Positions 1 through 5,818 of a stretch of DNA of 6,611 bases are shown here, in pieces. The position numbers and the translations under genes are program-made. Below the pieces are notes generated by a model, which saw only the letters and a program-made list of their open reading frames with translations, was not told the origin of the DNA and did not search any database. Position 1 is the first letter of the stretch, and the number at the start of each line of letters is the position of its first letter. Origin of the DNA: Acidimicrobiia bacterium (GTDB lineage Bacteria; Actinomycetota; Acidimicrobiia; Spongiisociales; JAENVV01); contig CP070681.1 of the NCBI GenBank assembly GCA_020352575.1, positions 750,260 to 756,870 on the forward strand. Reading direction: 5' to 3'.

Positions 1-214
1 CATCGTCGCGCTGCGACCACCCGAGTCGCTCGATCCGCATCCCCCCGAGGTGGGCCATGGCATCCGCCGTGAGGTGCGTGGGAACCACCGGCAGGCCGCC
101 ACGTGGCTCGACGCCGCGGCGTATCGCCGGGTCTTCGAGCGCGTGGTGCCCGCCGCTGCGCACGTGGCACCGTCCGTCGACCCCGCCGTGCTGCTGGCGG
201 CCGCCGGTGCCTGA
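1..214 (+). CDS. C-terminal fragment of an unrecognised protein (5' end outside window)
   Basis: An open frame enters the window, with its first complete codon at position 2, and ends at TGA 212-214, giving 70 visible residues. The visible part is arginine- and alanine-rich and includes the segment WLDAAAYRRVFERVVPAAA, which looks like a helical C-terminal end. I do not recognise the family. Its stop overlaps the GTG start of the next gene by 8 nt, so the two are probably co-transcribed and translationally coupled. Homologues of the next gene often follow glycosyltransferases or GH130 enzymes, so a carbohydrate enzyme is plausible. That is inference from context only, because no motif is visible. 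The frame is preferred over the alternatives because it carries no stop, has GC-rich third positions, and joins cleanly to the next gene. Confidence 0.6.
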   Translation, partial: IVALRPPESLDPHPPEVGHGIRREVRGNHRQAATWLDAAAYRRVFERVVPAAAHVAPSVDPAVLLAAAGA

Positions 215-1319
215 GCTCGCACTCCCGCCGGTCCGTCGACAGCACCTCGAAGTCCTCACCGGACCACTCGGGATCTGGCAGCATGCGGACGGGATCGTGC
301 CGGACGAGACCTTCGGCACCTGCACCGACGACGTCTCCCGGGCGCTCGTCGTGGACCTGCTCCACCGGCACGAGCTCGGTTGGGAGGCCGTACGGCCGAG
401 TGCCCTCGCTTCGCTGCGCTACCTCGAGGCCGCGTTCGATGCCAGCGTCGGGACATTCAGGAACTTCCGCGCCGCGGACGGCGGTTGGCTCGATGGCCCC
501 CCATCCCAGGAAAGCCAGGGACGAGCGCTGCTGGCCCTCGGCACGACGGCCCGGGAAGCGCCCGAGGTTCCCTTCCGGCTGGCCGCCTCCTCATTGCTAG
601 GCGCCGCGTTGGCCGGTGCCGCGGGCCTGACGTCGCCGCGAGCGGTCTCCTCGGCGATCCTTGGCCTCGACGCCGGGCTGGATGGCGGCGAGTCGGGCCT
701 GATGGCGCACACCTTCTCGGCGCTCGTCGACCGCCTGGACCGGACCTTCGCGGATCTCGACCACGACGACGAGTGGTCCTGGCCCGAGCCGGTGCTGACG
801 TACGAGGGCGCCCTGCTGCCGCATGCCCTCATCGTGGCGGGCCGGAGACTCGGCGATGCCAATCGACGTCGGGACGGCCTGGCCGTCCTCGACTGGCTGA
901 TCGAGACCCAGACGGCGCGGGGTGGCGTCTTCTCGCCCGTCGGCAACGAAGGCTGGTGGGAGCGTGGGGGCCCGCGGGCCCGCTTCGCGCAGCAACCCAT
1001 CGAGGCGACCGCGACGATCCTCGCTTCCGCCGCGGCCTTCGACGCCACACGCGACCCTCGCTATCGCCGGGCCGCAGAAGCGGCCTACGCTTGGTACCTC
1101 GGGGTGAACGAACCAGGTCTGATGGTCGCCGACGGTGATACCGGCGGCTGCCGCGACGGCCTCTCGCAGGGACATGTGAGCGAGAACCAGGGTGCCGAGG
1201 CCACCTTGATGTGGCTGACCGCGGTGGAGACGATCAGGTCACTCCGGACCCGCTCATGGATGTCCCGGGCTCATCGACCACGACCGCAGCCGGTCGTCGT
1301 GAGGCACGTGCGACCATGA
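207..1319 (+). CDS. six-hairpin glycosidase-like protein (alpha/alpha barrel), GH130-associated type
   Basis: This is a 370-residue protein of the six-hairpin (alpha/alpha toroid) glycosidase superfamily, in the group commonly encoded beside glycosyltransferases and GH130 enzymes. Its biochemical reaction is not known to me. The diagnostic motifs are QHADGIVPDETFGTCTDD at residues 25-42, SQGRALLALG at about 103-112, the aromatic-acidic DDEWSWPEP at 187-195 (candidate active-site cleft), QQPIEATA at 262-269, and a C-terminal DTGGCRDGLS...ENQGAEATL at 311-333. I chose GTG 207 over the upstream in-frame ATG 57. Codons 57-206 translate to low-complexity Arg/Pro/Ser/Trp sequence that is the shadow of the preceding gene, and homology-like sequence begins just after 207. 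The GTG overlaps the previous stop by 8 nt, which suggests coupling; no strong Shine-Dalgarno is visible. The last 20 or so residues are a basic tail. No signal peptide is seen, so it is probably cytoplasmic. Confidence 0.82.
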   Translation: MPELALPPVRRQHLEVLTGPLGIWQHADGIVPDETFGTCTDDVSRALVVDLLHRHELGWEAVRPSALASLRYLEAAFDASVGTFRNFRAADGGWLDGPPSQESQGRALLALGTTAREAPEVPFRLAASSLLGAALAGAAGLTSPRAVSSAILGLDAGLDGGESGLMAHTFSALVDRLDRTFADLDHDDEWSWPEPVLTYEGALLPHALIVAGRRLGDANRRRDGLAVLDWLIETQTARGGVFSPVGNEGWWERGGPRARFAQQPIEATATILASAAAFDATRDPRYRRAAEAAYAWYLGVNEPGLMVADGDTGGCRDGLSQGHVSENQGAEATLMWLTAVETIRSLRTRSWMSRAHRPRPQPVVVRHVRP

Positions 1320-1451
1320 CCGAATAGGCGGCCGGTGACATCTTCGCCCCCTCGTCACGCCGCCCGAGGACAAGGACGCGGCCATATCCCCGTGCCGGTC
1401 CGACGCCGGCCCGCGGCAGGTCTGGGCGTCCCGATGCCGTGTCGATCTTCC

Positions 1452-1468
1452 GCGATGATGCTCATCGC
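1452..1468. terminator. perfect 7-bp hairpin between convergent genes, possible terminator
   Basis: GCGATGATGCTCATCGC forms a perfect 7-bp stem with a 3-nt loop. It lies 133 nt beyond the stop of the plus-strand glycosidase-like gene and about 40 nt beyond the stop of the minus-strand HesB-like gene. No T-run follows on either strand, so it is not a classical intrinsic terminator. A weaker 5-bp GCCGG/CCGGC stem lies at 1394-1410. The rest of 1320-1508 shows no convincing coding potential. Confidence 0.3.
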
Positions 1469-1508
1469 TCCGCGATAGACGGGTCTGGAACGTGTTCGGG
1501 CGGCTCGG

Positions 1509-1817
1509 CTACTTGCCGTCGTCGGCCGCTGTGCGTCGGAGCACGAGGTCGAGATTCCCGTCGATCGTATCGATGTCGATCGTCGCGTCACCGAATCGCT
1601 CATCGATGGCGGCCTCGACGAATGTCCGGAGTTCGGGACCTCCACCCACGACGTCGTCAGGTTCGGGCGACTCGACGAAGTCGATCGAGAGGCGCGACTC
1701 CTGACCTGGCCCCGTGGGACCCGGCCCGAAGAAGCGGATGCCGTATGTGTCAGGGATGCCGTTCTCGGCTCGGGCCGCGGACAGGGCGGCGAAGGCGTTG
1801 GGAGTGAGCGTGAACAT
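1509..1817 (-). CDS. HesB/IscA-like domain protein lacking cysteines
   Basis: This 102-residue protein resembles the A-type Fe-S carrier (HesB/IscA) fold. It has the N-terminal MFTLTPNAFAAL, an amphipathic helix, then beta-strand segments around IRFFGP (27-32), RLSIDFVES (42-50) and LRTFVEAAID (63-72). True IscA/SufA/ErpA proteins carry three conserved cysteines, one mid-chain and a C-terminal CGCG-type pair, that bind iron or the cluster. This protein has no cysteine at all and ends in an acidic ADDGK tail. Cluster carriage is therefore unlikely, and a structural or regulatory role is more plausible. It is the third gene of a minus-strand operon, starting 6 nt after the stop of the PH-like gene. 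AAGG and AGGA motifs lie 9 and 4 nt before the ATG. I am confident that it is a gene, and moderately confident of the family. Confidence 0.75.
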   Translation of the reverse strand: MFTLTPNAFAALSAARAENGIPDTYGIRFFGPGPTGPGQESRLSIDFVESPEPDDVVGGGPELRTFVEAAIDERFGDATIDIDTIDGNLDLVLRRTAADDGK

Positions 1818-1823
1818 GGTTTC

Positions 1824-2228
1824 CTACCTTCTTGGGCGGGTCTCGTGAGGCGCCTGGACGGCCAGGGCGAAGTCGTCCACCGCTGCCTTGCCGGCCGGGC
1901 CTTCGAGGACAGCCACGAACCGTCGATCGCCGACACGCACGACGAGGCGCGATGACGCGGGACCGCCGGAGGCGACGCTGCCTTCGAGGCCCTCGGTCTC
2001 GAGACTGACCATGTCCCACGGCGCCCAGAGCGTGACGAGGCCCTCGTGGACGGTGTCTCCGTGGTGGCCCACGACGCCGAGCCGTCGCTTGGAGGCGATG
2101 AGCACGGACCCCCTGTCGGCATCGTCGACGTCGACTGGGAGCGCGGTGACGACGTCTCCGTCGACCACGTCAGCACCGAGTTGCTCGAGCGGCAGCGACG
2201 TCAGGCCCCCGAGCTCCGAGATGCGCAT
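1824..2228 (-). CDS. small beta-rich protein, possible bacterial PH-like domain
   Basis: This is a 134-residue soluble protein. Its central part reads as alternating short strands: GSVLIASKRRLGVVG, then LVTLWAPWDMVSLETEG, then RLVVRVGDRRFVAVLEGP. It ends with an amphipathic helix, AAVDDFALAVQA. A string of beta strands with a mid-domain tryptophan pair and a closing helix is the pattern of bacterial PH-like domains, so that is my best guess at the fold; I cannot verify it. No membrane segment or signal peptide is seen. The chosen ATG overlaps the upstream TGA by one base (TGATG) and has GAGG at a 7-nt spacing on the minus strand (plus-strand 2236-2239). A GTG one codon upstream (2231) is an alternative. 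It is the middle gene of a tightly packed operon. Confidence 0.72.
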   Translation of the reverse strand: MRISELGGLTSLPLEQLGADVVDGDVVTALPVDVDDADRGSVLIASKRRLGVVGHHGDTVHEGLVTLWAPWDMVSLETEGLEGSVASGGPASSRLVVRVGDRRFVAVLEGPAGKAAVDDFALAVQAPHETRPRR

Positions 2229-2767
2229 CACGGTGCCTCGTGCTTCAGGCGTGCGGTCGCATCATGGTCGACGAAGCTGGAGTCACCTACGAGCGCATCT
2301 GGGGGTCGGCCTGCTGATGACGCCACGACATAGTCGACGGTGCTGCCCATCGGGACGGAAGAGCCGTTGCGAGGGCGCGTGCGCACGATGTGTCCGGCAT
2401 CAACGCCGTCAGCGTAGTCCTCGCCGCGTCGCCCCGGGGTCAGACCTTCGGACCTCATCATCGCGACGGCCGTGGCCTCAGCGTACCCACGCATGTCGGC
2501 CACCTCGACGTCCAGGCCGCTCCCGATCTGGAGGTGTGTTCTCTGCACCCCCGCTACGCGACCCCAGAGTCGCACGGGCCTCGCCGCGAGGTGGCGCAGG
2601 ACCGTACTGACAGCGCTTGGGGTCAGACCCGTGGGCCACCGCCTTCGATCGGCCGCGGGGTCCGCCATCTCGTCGGTCGAGGTCGACTGGTGTTGCCCGC
2701 TGGCCGTGCTAGCGACCGGTGTGGACGACCCCGGCCTGCTGCGGTGGAGGGAGAGGCGGATACGCAT
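2228..2767 (-). CDS. single PASTA-domain protein
   Basis: This 179-residue protein contains one PASTA domain at about residues 84-150. Recognisable elements are DMRGYAEATAVAMMRSEGL (the conserved helix and following strand), then DGVDAGHIVRTRPRNGSSVP and GSTVDYVVAS, the classic closing G-x-V-P-x-G-S-x-V-x-Y/L-V-V signature. PASTA domains are known from the extracellular parts of Stk/PknB-type kinases and penicillin-binding proteins, where they bind peptidoglycan fragments. They also occur in many uncharacterised proteins. Here there is no kinase, no transpeptidase, no transmembrane helix and no signal peptide. The first 45 residues are Ser/Thr/Arg-rich and probably disordered. GAGG (plus-strand 2775-2778) lies 7 nt before the ATG and supports this start over an internal ATG at 2668. 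It is the first gene of the minus-strand operon and its stop overlaps the next start. The 29-residue C-terminal tail after the domain is unrecognised. Confidence 0.72.
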   Translation of the reverse strand: MRIRLSLHRSRPGSSTPVASTASGQHQSTSTDEMADPAADRRRWPTGLTPSAVSTVLRHLAARPVRLWGRVAGVQRTHLQIGSGLDVEVADMRGYAEATAVAMMRSEGLTPGRRGEDYADGVDAGHIVRTRPRNGSSVPMGSTVDYVVASSAGRPPDALVGDSSFVDHDATARLKHEAP

Positions 2768-2842
2768 GGGAAGACCTCATCGTCGTGGCTCCGCTCAGAC
2801 CTTGTGCAGATCGGAAGGCGGATGGCACACGTTCGTCCACCT

Positions 2843-2871
2843 ACGATACTCGTGCTTGACATACTTGGCAA
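2843..2871 (-). promoter_or_regulatory. candidate sigma70-type promoter for the PASTA operon
   Basis: On the minus strand, TTGCCA (plus-strand 2866-2871, 5 of 6 to TTGACA) is followed after exactly 17 nt by TATCGT (plus-strand 2843-2848, 4 of 6 to TATAAT). This leaves a 5' leader of about 70 nt before the PASTA gene ATG. It is the best minus-strand promoter match in the divergent gap. Its -35 element lies inside the imperfect palindrome at 2861-2876, so binding there could block it. Confidence 0.45.
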
Positions 2872-2884
2872 CGTATAGCATTCT
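2856..2884 (+). promoter_or_regulatory. candidate promoter for the XRE-DUF1611-racemase operon, possibly leaderless
   Basis: A perfect TTGACA lies at 2856-2861. At 17-nt spacing the -10 would be CATTCT (2879-2884), a weak match that keeps the A and final T of the TAnnnT pattern. That position puts the start of transcription at about 2890-2892, coinciding with the GTG start codon at 2891. No Shine-Dalgarno is visible upstream of that GTG. Both facts fit a leaderless mRNA, a common arrangement in Actinomycetota. The -35 is convincing; the -10 assignment is tentative (TAGCAT at 2876-2881 is another option with a short 14-nt spacer). Confidence 0.45.
2861..2876. promoter_or_regulatory. imperfect palindrome, candidate operator for the XRE regulator
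   Basis: ATACTTGGCAACGTAT is a 16-bp dyad in which 6 of 8 base pairs are symmetric (ATAC at one end, GTAT at the other). A further ATACT lies at 2846-2850, 15 bp upstream in direct orientation. The dyad begins at the last base of the plus-strand TTGACA and contains the minus-strand TTGCCA. A dimeric helix-turn-helix protein binding here could repress both divergent operons. The adjacent XRE gene is the obvious candidate ligand by inference; there is no direct proof. Confidence 0.42.
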
Positions 2885-2890
2885 TATCAC

Positions 2891-3298
2891 GTGCCCGACG
2901 ACACCCCCGTCAACGAGAGCGACGCGAGTCGCTCCGAGTTCGAGGGCCAGCCCAGCGTCATCGGCGTGGTCCTCGCGGACTTGCGCAAGGCGAAGGGGCT
3001 CTCGCTCCGCGAGGTCCAGGAAGCGACCGGTGGCGCGGTCTCGAACGCGTACCTGAGCCAGCTCGAACGCCAGAAGATCAAGAAGCCGTCGCCCAACGTC
3101 CTGCGCAGTCTCGCATCTGTCTACGGCGTCTCGTATGAGACGTTGATGGAGAAGGCCGGGTATCTGCTGCCCGACACCGACGGAGAGGGCGGGCGACGCC
3201 GGCGGCTCGCCGTGTTCGCGATCGATGATCTGACCGCCGAGGAGGAAGAGGAGCTCCTCAAGTACCTCGCCTTCCTTCGCTTCCGCGCTCATTCCTGA
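2891..3298 (+). CDS. XRE-family helix-turn-helix transcriptional regulator
   Basis: This 135-residue DNA-binding regulator has a Cro/C1-type HTH at about residues 24-84: IGVVLADLRKAKGLSLREVQ (helices 1-2), then GAVSNAYLSQLERQ with the recognition helix, then PSPNVLRSLASVYGVSYETL (helices 4-5). A MEKAGYLLP segment (86-94) follows, then an acidic helix LTAEEEEELLKYLAFLRFR (114-132) that probably mediates dimerisation. There is no effector domain of a recognised metabolite-binding type and no ImmA/IrrE peptidase partner. The GTG start at 2891 lacks a Shine-Dalgarno but agrees with the predicted transcription start, so translation may be leaderless. The next in-frame GTG near 2966 would remove the start of helix 1. 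It is the first gene of the plus-strand operon, 28 nt before the DUF1611 gene, and divergent from the PASTA operon. It likely regulates its own operon through the palindrome at 2861-2876. Confidence 0.88.
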   Translation: MPDDTPVNESDASRSEFEGQPSVIGVVLADLRKAKGLSLREVQEATGGAVSNAYLSQLERQKIKKPSPNVLRSLASVYGVSYETLMEKAGYLLPDTDGEGGRRRRLAVFAIDDLTAEEEEELLKYLAFLRFRAHS

Positions 3299-3317
3299 CG
3301 ACATCCACGCTGCACCT

Positions 3318-3321
3318 GGAG
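3318..3321 (+). promoter_or_regulatory. Shine-Dalgarno for the DUF1611 gene
   Basis: GGAG with a 5-nt spacer precedes ATG 3327. It supports this start even though the first 40 or so codons encode an atypical Ala/Pro-rich extension. The next in-frame ATG is much further downstream, inside the conserved part. Confidence 0.6.
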
Positions 3322-3326
3322 CCCTC

Positions 3327-4574
3327 ATGACCTCAGTCCCTGCTGCCGCTCCGGCGGCGAGCCCCCTCCCGGCATCGCCAACGGGCGATGCCACGCCTGA
3401 CCAGGCTCCGGTGTATCCGCACGCAAGCCCACTTGCGCCGACGCCCGAGGTCGTATCGAAGTCGCACCTGGCTGTCGTCGACCGCCGCCGGCTCGCAACG
3501 GCGATCGTGTACTGCGAGGCGAACTTCGGTGCCGTCGACGGCAAGACCGCAAACGGGCTCGTCCGCCACTCCGAGAAGTACGACATCGTGGCCGTGATCG
3601 ACAGCGATAAGGCCGGCCTCGACAGCGGCGTCGTGCTGGGCGATGGGCCCAACGCCATCCCCATCGTCTTCGACCTCGAGGCCGGACTCGCCCACGCGGA
3701 CCACGTGCCGGACCACTTCATCTTCGGGATCGCGCCCTCGAGCGGGATGCTGTCGGACCACGAGCGGGCACTCGTGCTCAAGGCCATCGGCCTGGGCATG
3801 GATATCGTGAGCGGACTACACGAGTTCCTCGCTGATGACCCCGAGTTCGCGGCGGCCAGCGCCGCCAATGGCGTCCTCATCCGCGACGTCCGCAAGCCGC
3901 GAGCGACGAAGGACCTGCGGGTCTTCAGTGGCCGGATCTCAGAGGTCGAGTGCCCGCGCATCGCCATCCTCGGCACCGACTGCGCCATCGGCAAGCGGAC
4001 GACCGCGACGGTCCTGACGAACGCCCTCCGGGATCATGGTCTCAGGGCGGTGATGGTCGGCACGGGTCAGACCGGCCTGATGCAGGGTGCCCGCTATGGC
4101 GTCGCGCTCGACGCTGTTCCGACACAGTTCTGCGCTGGCGAGCTGGAAGCCACCATCGTCGAGGCCTACGAGGCCGAGAAGCCTGACGTCATCATCATCG
4201 AAGGGCAGGGGGCGCTCAGCCACCCGGCGTTCTCGACGTCGTCCTTCATCCTGCGCGGCAGTTGCCCCCAGGCCGTCATCCTGCAGCACGCACCAGGTCG
4301 AGCACACCGATGCGACTTCCCATCCATGGCCATGCCCGAGCCCCACTCGGAGATCGAGCTCATCGAGACCTTCGCGGACACGCGAGTCATCGGCCTCACC
4401 ATCAACCACGAGAACATGGATGAGGCGCAGGTCGACGCGGCTATCGGGCAGTACGAACGCGAGCTCGGCCTCACCACCACGGATGCACTGACTCGATCGC
4501 CAGCCTCGCTCGTCGACATGGTCCTCAATGCCTTTCCGGAGCTCGCGGGGATCTCGAGCGCCGCGACACGCTAG
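3327..4574 (+). CDS. DUF1611 family (DgcN-like) P-loop protein, probable amino-acid N-acyltransferase-type enzyme
   Basis: This 415-residue protein belongs to the DUF1611 family. Residues 1-45 are an Ala/Pro/Ser-rich, probably disordered extension. Residues 55-195 form a Rossmann-like N-terminal domain, with YDIVAVIDSDKAGLDSG at 85-101 and FIFGIAPSSGML at 131-142. Residues 210-410 form a P-loop domain, with the nucleotide-binding loop GTDCAIGKRTT at 216-226, GTGQTGLMQGARYG at 245-258, and the Walker-B-like VIIIEGQGALSHPA at 288-301. A member of this family, DgcN, has been reported as a D-glutamate N-acetyltransferase acting in D-glutamate catabolism; this is recalled literature and is not proven for this branch. 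Immediate linkage to an amino-acid racemase supports a role in amino-acid stereochemistry, perhaps N-acylation of a D-amino acid. The gene follows the XRE gene by 28 nt and its TAG overlaps the racemase reading frame. It is probably cytoplasmic. The substrate and the nucleotide or acyl donor cannot be read from the sequence. Confidence 0.85.
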   Translation: MTSVPAAAPAASPLPASPTGDATPDQAPVYPHASPLAPTPEVVSKSHLAVVDRRRLATAIVYCEANFGAVDGKTANGLVRHSEKYDIVAVIDSDKAGLDSGVVLGDGPNAIPIVFDLEAGLAHADHVPDHFIFGIAPSSGMLSDHERALVLKAIGLGMDIVSGLHEFLADDPEFAAASAANGVLIRDVRKPRATKDLRVFSGRISEVECPRIAILGTDCAIGKRTTATVLTNALRDHGLRAVMVGTGQTGLMQGARYGVALDAVPTQFCAGELEATIVEAYEAEKPDVIIIEGQGALSHPAFSTSSFILRGSCPQAVILQHAPGRAHRCDFPSMAMPEPHSEIELIETFADTRVIGLTINHENMDEAQVDAAIGQYERELGLTTTDALTRSPASLVDMVLNAFPELAGISSAATR

Positions 4575-5656
4575 CCACACCGCGACTGGAGATCGATCTC
4601 GCCAAGCTCGAGCACAATGCCGACGCGCTCGTAGGGACCCTCGCTGCCCGCGGGATCTCGGTCACGGGCGTGACCAAGGCCACGCTGGGCTCCGCGGAGA
4701 TCGCGCAGGTGTGGCTGCGGGCAGGAGTGACCGGGCTCGGCGATTCTCGCGTGGAGAACCTGCGCACATTGCGAGCAGCCTCGATCACGGCCCGACTGAC
4801 CCTCATCCGCTCGCCGATGCTCACGCAGGTCGACGCGGTCGTCCGTCAGGCGGATGTGAGCCTCAACACCGACATCGGTGTCATCCGCCAGCTGTCCGCC
4901 GCGGCGGCTCGGGCACAGCGAGTCCATGGTGTGGTCCTGATGGTGGAGCTGGGAGATCTGCGCGAGGGCATCATGCCCGACGATCTGGAAGGCGTGGCCT
5001 ACGAGACCCTGCGACTACCGAACCTCTCCCTGGACGGTATCGGTACGAACCTCGCCTGTCACAACGGCGTCTCGCCTGACGCCACGAACATGGGTCAGCT
5101 CGCCATGCTGGCCGACTCCATCGAACGCAGATTCGGTCTCGTCCTGCCGACCATCTCTGGAGGCAACTCCGGCAACCTCGACTGGGTCCTCAGCGGCGCC
5201 GACCCCGGGCGAGTCAATGACTTGCGGCTCGGTGAATCGCTGCTGCTGGGGCGGGAGCCGCTTCATCGCCGCCCCTTGGACGGGCTTCACACCGACGCCA
5301 TCACGTTGGTCGCGGAAGTCATCGAGTCGGGGCCCAAGCCGTCCCAGCCGTGGGGCACCATGGCCCAGAGCACATTCGGGACGACCGTCCGGCCTGAGCG
5401 GAAAGGGAGTACGCAGCAGGCGGTCCTCGCTATCGGCGAGCAGGACACCGACTGCCACGCTCTGGTCGCACCCCTTGGGTTCGAGGTCACCGGGGCCAGC
5501 AGCGACCACCTGGTCCTCGACTGTGGGTCAAGCCTGCCGCCCGTCGGGGCCGAGGTCCGATTCCAGTTGGGCTACAGTGCGCTCGTCCGAGCCATGACCT
5601 CGCCCTTCGTCTCGCAGGTCACGAACCTTCGGCAGGCTGCCCTGGCGGTATCGTGA
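4568..5656 (+). CDS. PLP-dependent alanine/ornithine racemase family enzyme (N-terminus extends upstream of first GTG)
   Basis: This is a fold-type III (alanine-racemase-like TIM-barrel) PLP enzyme of the alanine/ornithine racemase family. The Schiff-base lysine is in GVTKATLGS (AAG codon 4676-4678). Other family segments are GLGDSRVEN (4736-4762), SLNTDIGVI, MVELGDLREGI (4940-4972), GIGTNLACHNGVSP (5036-5077) and SGGNSGNL (5156-5179), where phosphate and substrate contacts are expected, plus NDLRLGESLLLG. The first ordinary start, GTG 4670, would begin two residues before the catalytic lysine and cut off strand 1 and helix 1. The frame upstream encodes a proper family N-terminus, TPRLEIDLAKLEHNADAL, so the real start must lie before it. 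The frame is open back to a TGA at 4421, with no ATG, GTG or TTG. I place the start provisionally at ACG 4568 (362 residues); CTG 4586 is the main alternative. It overlaps the DUF1611 stop by 7 nt. Likely role: interconversion of D- and L-amino acids; substrate unknown. Confidence 0.82.
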   Translation, partial: TLATPRLEIDLAKLEHNADALVGTLAARGISVTGVTKATLGSAEIAQVWLRAGVTGLGDSRVENLRTLRAASITARLTLIRSPMLTQVDAVVRQADVSLNTDIGVIRQLSAAAARAQRVHGVVLMVELGDLREGIMPDDLEGVAYETLRLPNLSLDGIGTNLACHNGVSPDATNMGQLAMLADSIERRFGLVLPTISGGNSGNLDWVLSGADPGRVNDLRLGESLLLGREPLHRRPLDGLHTDAITLVAEVIESGPKPSQPWGTMAQSTFGTTVRPERKGSTQQAVLAIGEQDTDCHALVAPLGFEVTGASSDHLVLDCGSSLPPVGAEVRFQLGYSALVRAMTSPFVSQVTNLRQAALAVS

Positions 5657-5818
5657 GATCCATCCGAGCGACGCGACCTGTCGCATCAGCCCGCACGGCC
5701 CGATGCCTATCGAGGTGTTCTGTTCCACGCTCGAAAGATGAGGATGGCCGGCGAGGAAGACTGGAACCCTCAATCCCCTGGTCCAGAAGCTAGGCAAAGC
5801 GATGGAGTCCCGATCAAG
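5657..5818 (+). other. intergenic stretch without an intact gene
   Basis: No intact gene, RNA gene or clear terminator is seen after the racemase. GCGAC and GTCGC form a tight inverted repeat at 5673-5684, but the 2-nt loop makes a hairpin unlikely. In one frame, codons 5717-5749 read VLFHARKMRMA, faintly like the LYHGVR segment of GH130 enzymes. The GH130 remnant that follows may therefore have begun in this stretch, but this part is too degraded to call. Confidence 0.4.

Noticed and set aside
57..206. N-terminal extension of the glycosidase-like gene to ATG 57
   Set aside because: The extra 50 codons are low-complexity and overlap the upstream gene in its own coding frame; GTG 207 gives a proper family N-terminus and an 8-nt operon overlap.
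1355..2176. Minus-strand open frame of 273 codons across the HesB-like and PH-like genes
   Set aside because: Ser/Arg/Thr-rich shadow of the two recognised genes in another frame. The recognised genes have ribosome binding sites and tight spacing; this does not.
2795..3994. Long minus-strand open frame (399 codons) opposite the XRE and DUF1611 genes
   Set aside because: It is the antisense shadow of two well-supported plus-strand genes in GC-rich DNA, with low-complexity Ser/Arg/Ala composition and no recognisable domain.
4545..4574. Programmed -1 frameshift joining DUF1611 and the racemase
   Set aside because: A GGGG run is present at 4547-4550, but there is no proper slippery heptamer in the zero frame and no obvious downstream pseudoknot. 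A non-AUG start or start mutation is simpler, so this is kept only as an alternative.
4670..5656. Racemase starting at GTG 4670
   Set aside because: This would start two residues before the catalytic lysine and drop the conserved first strand and helix that are encoded in frame just upstream.
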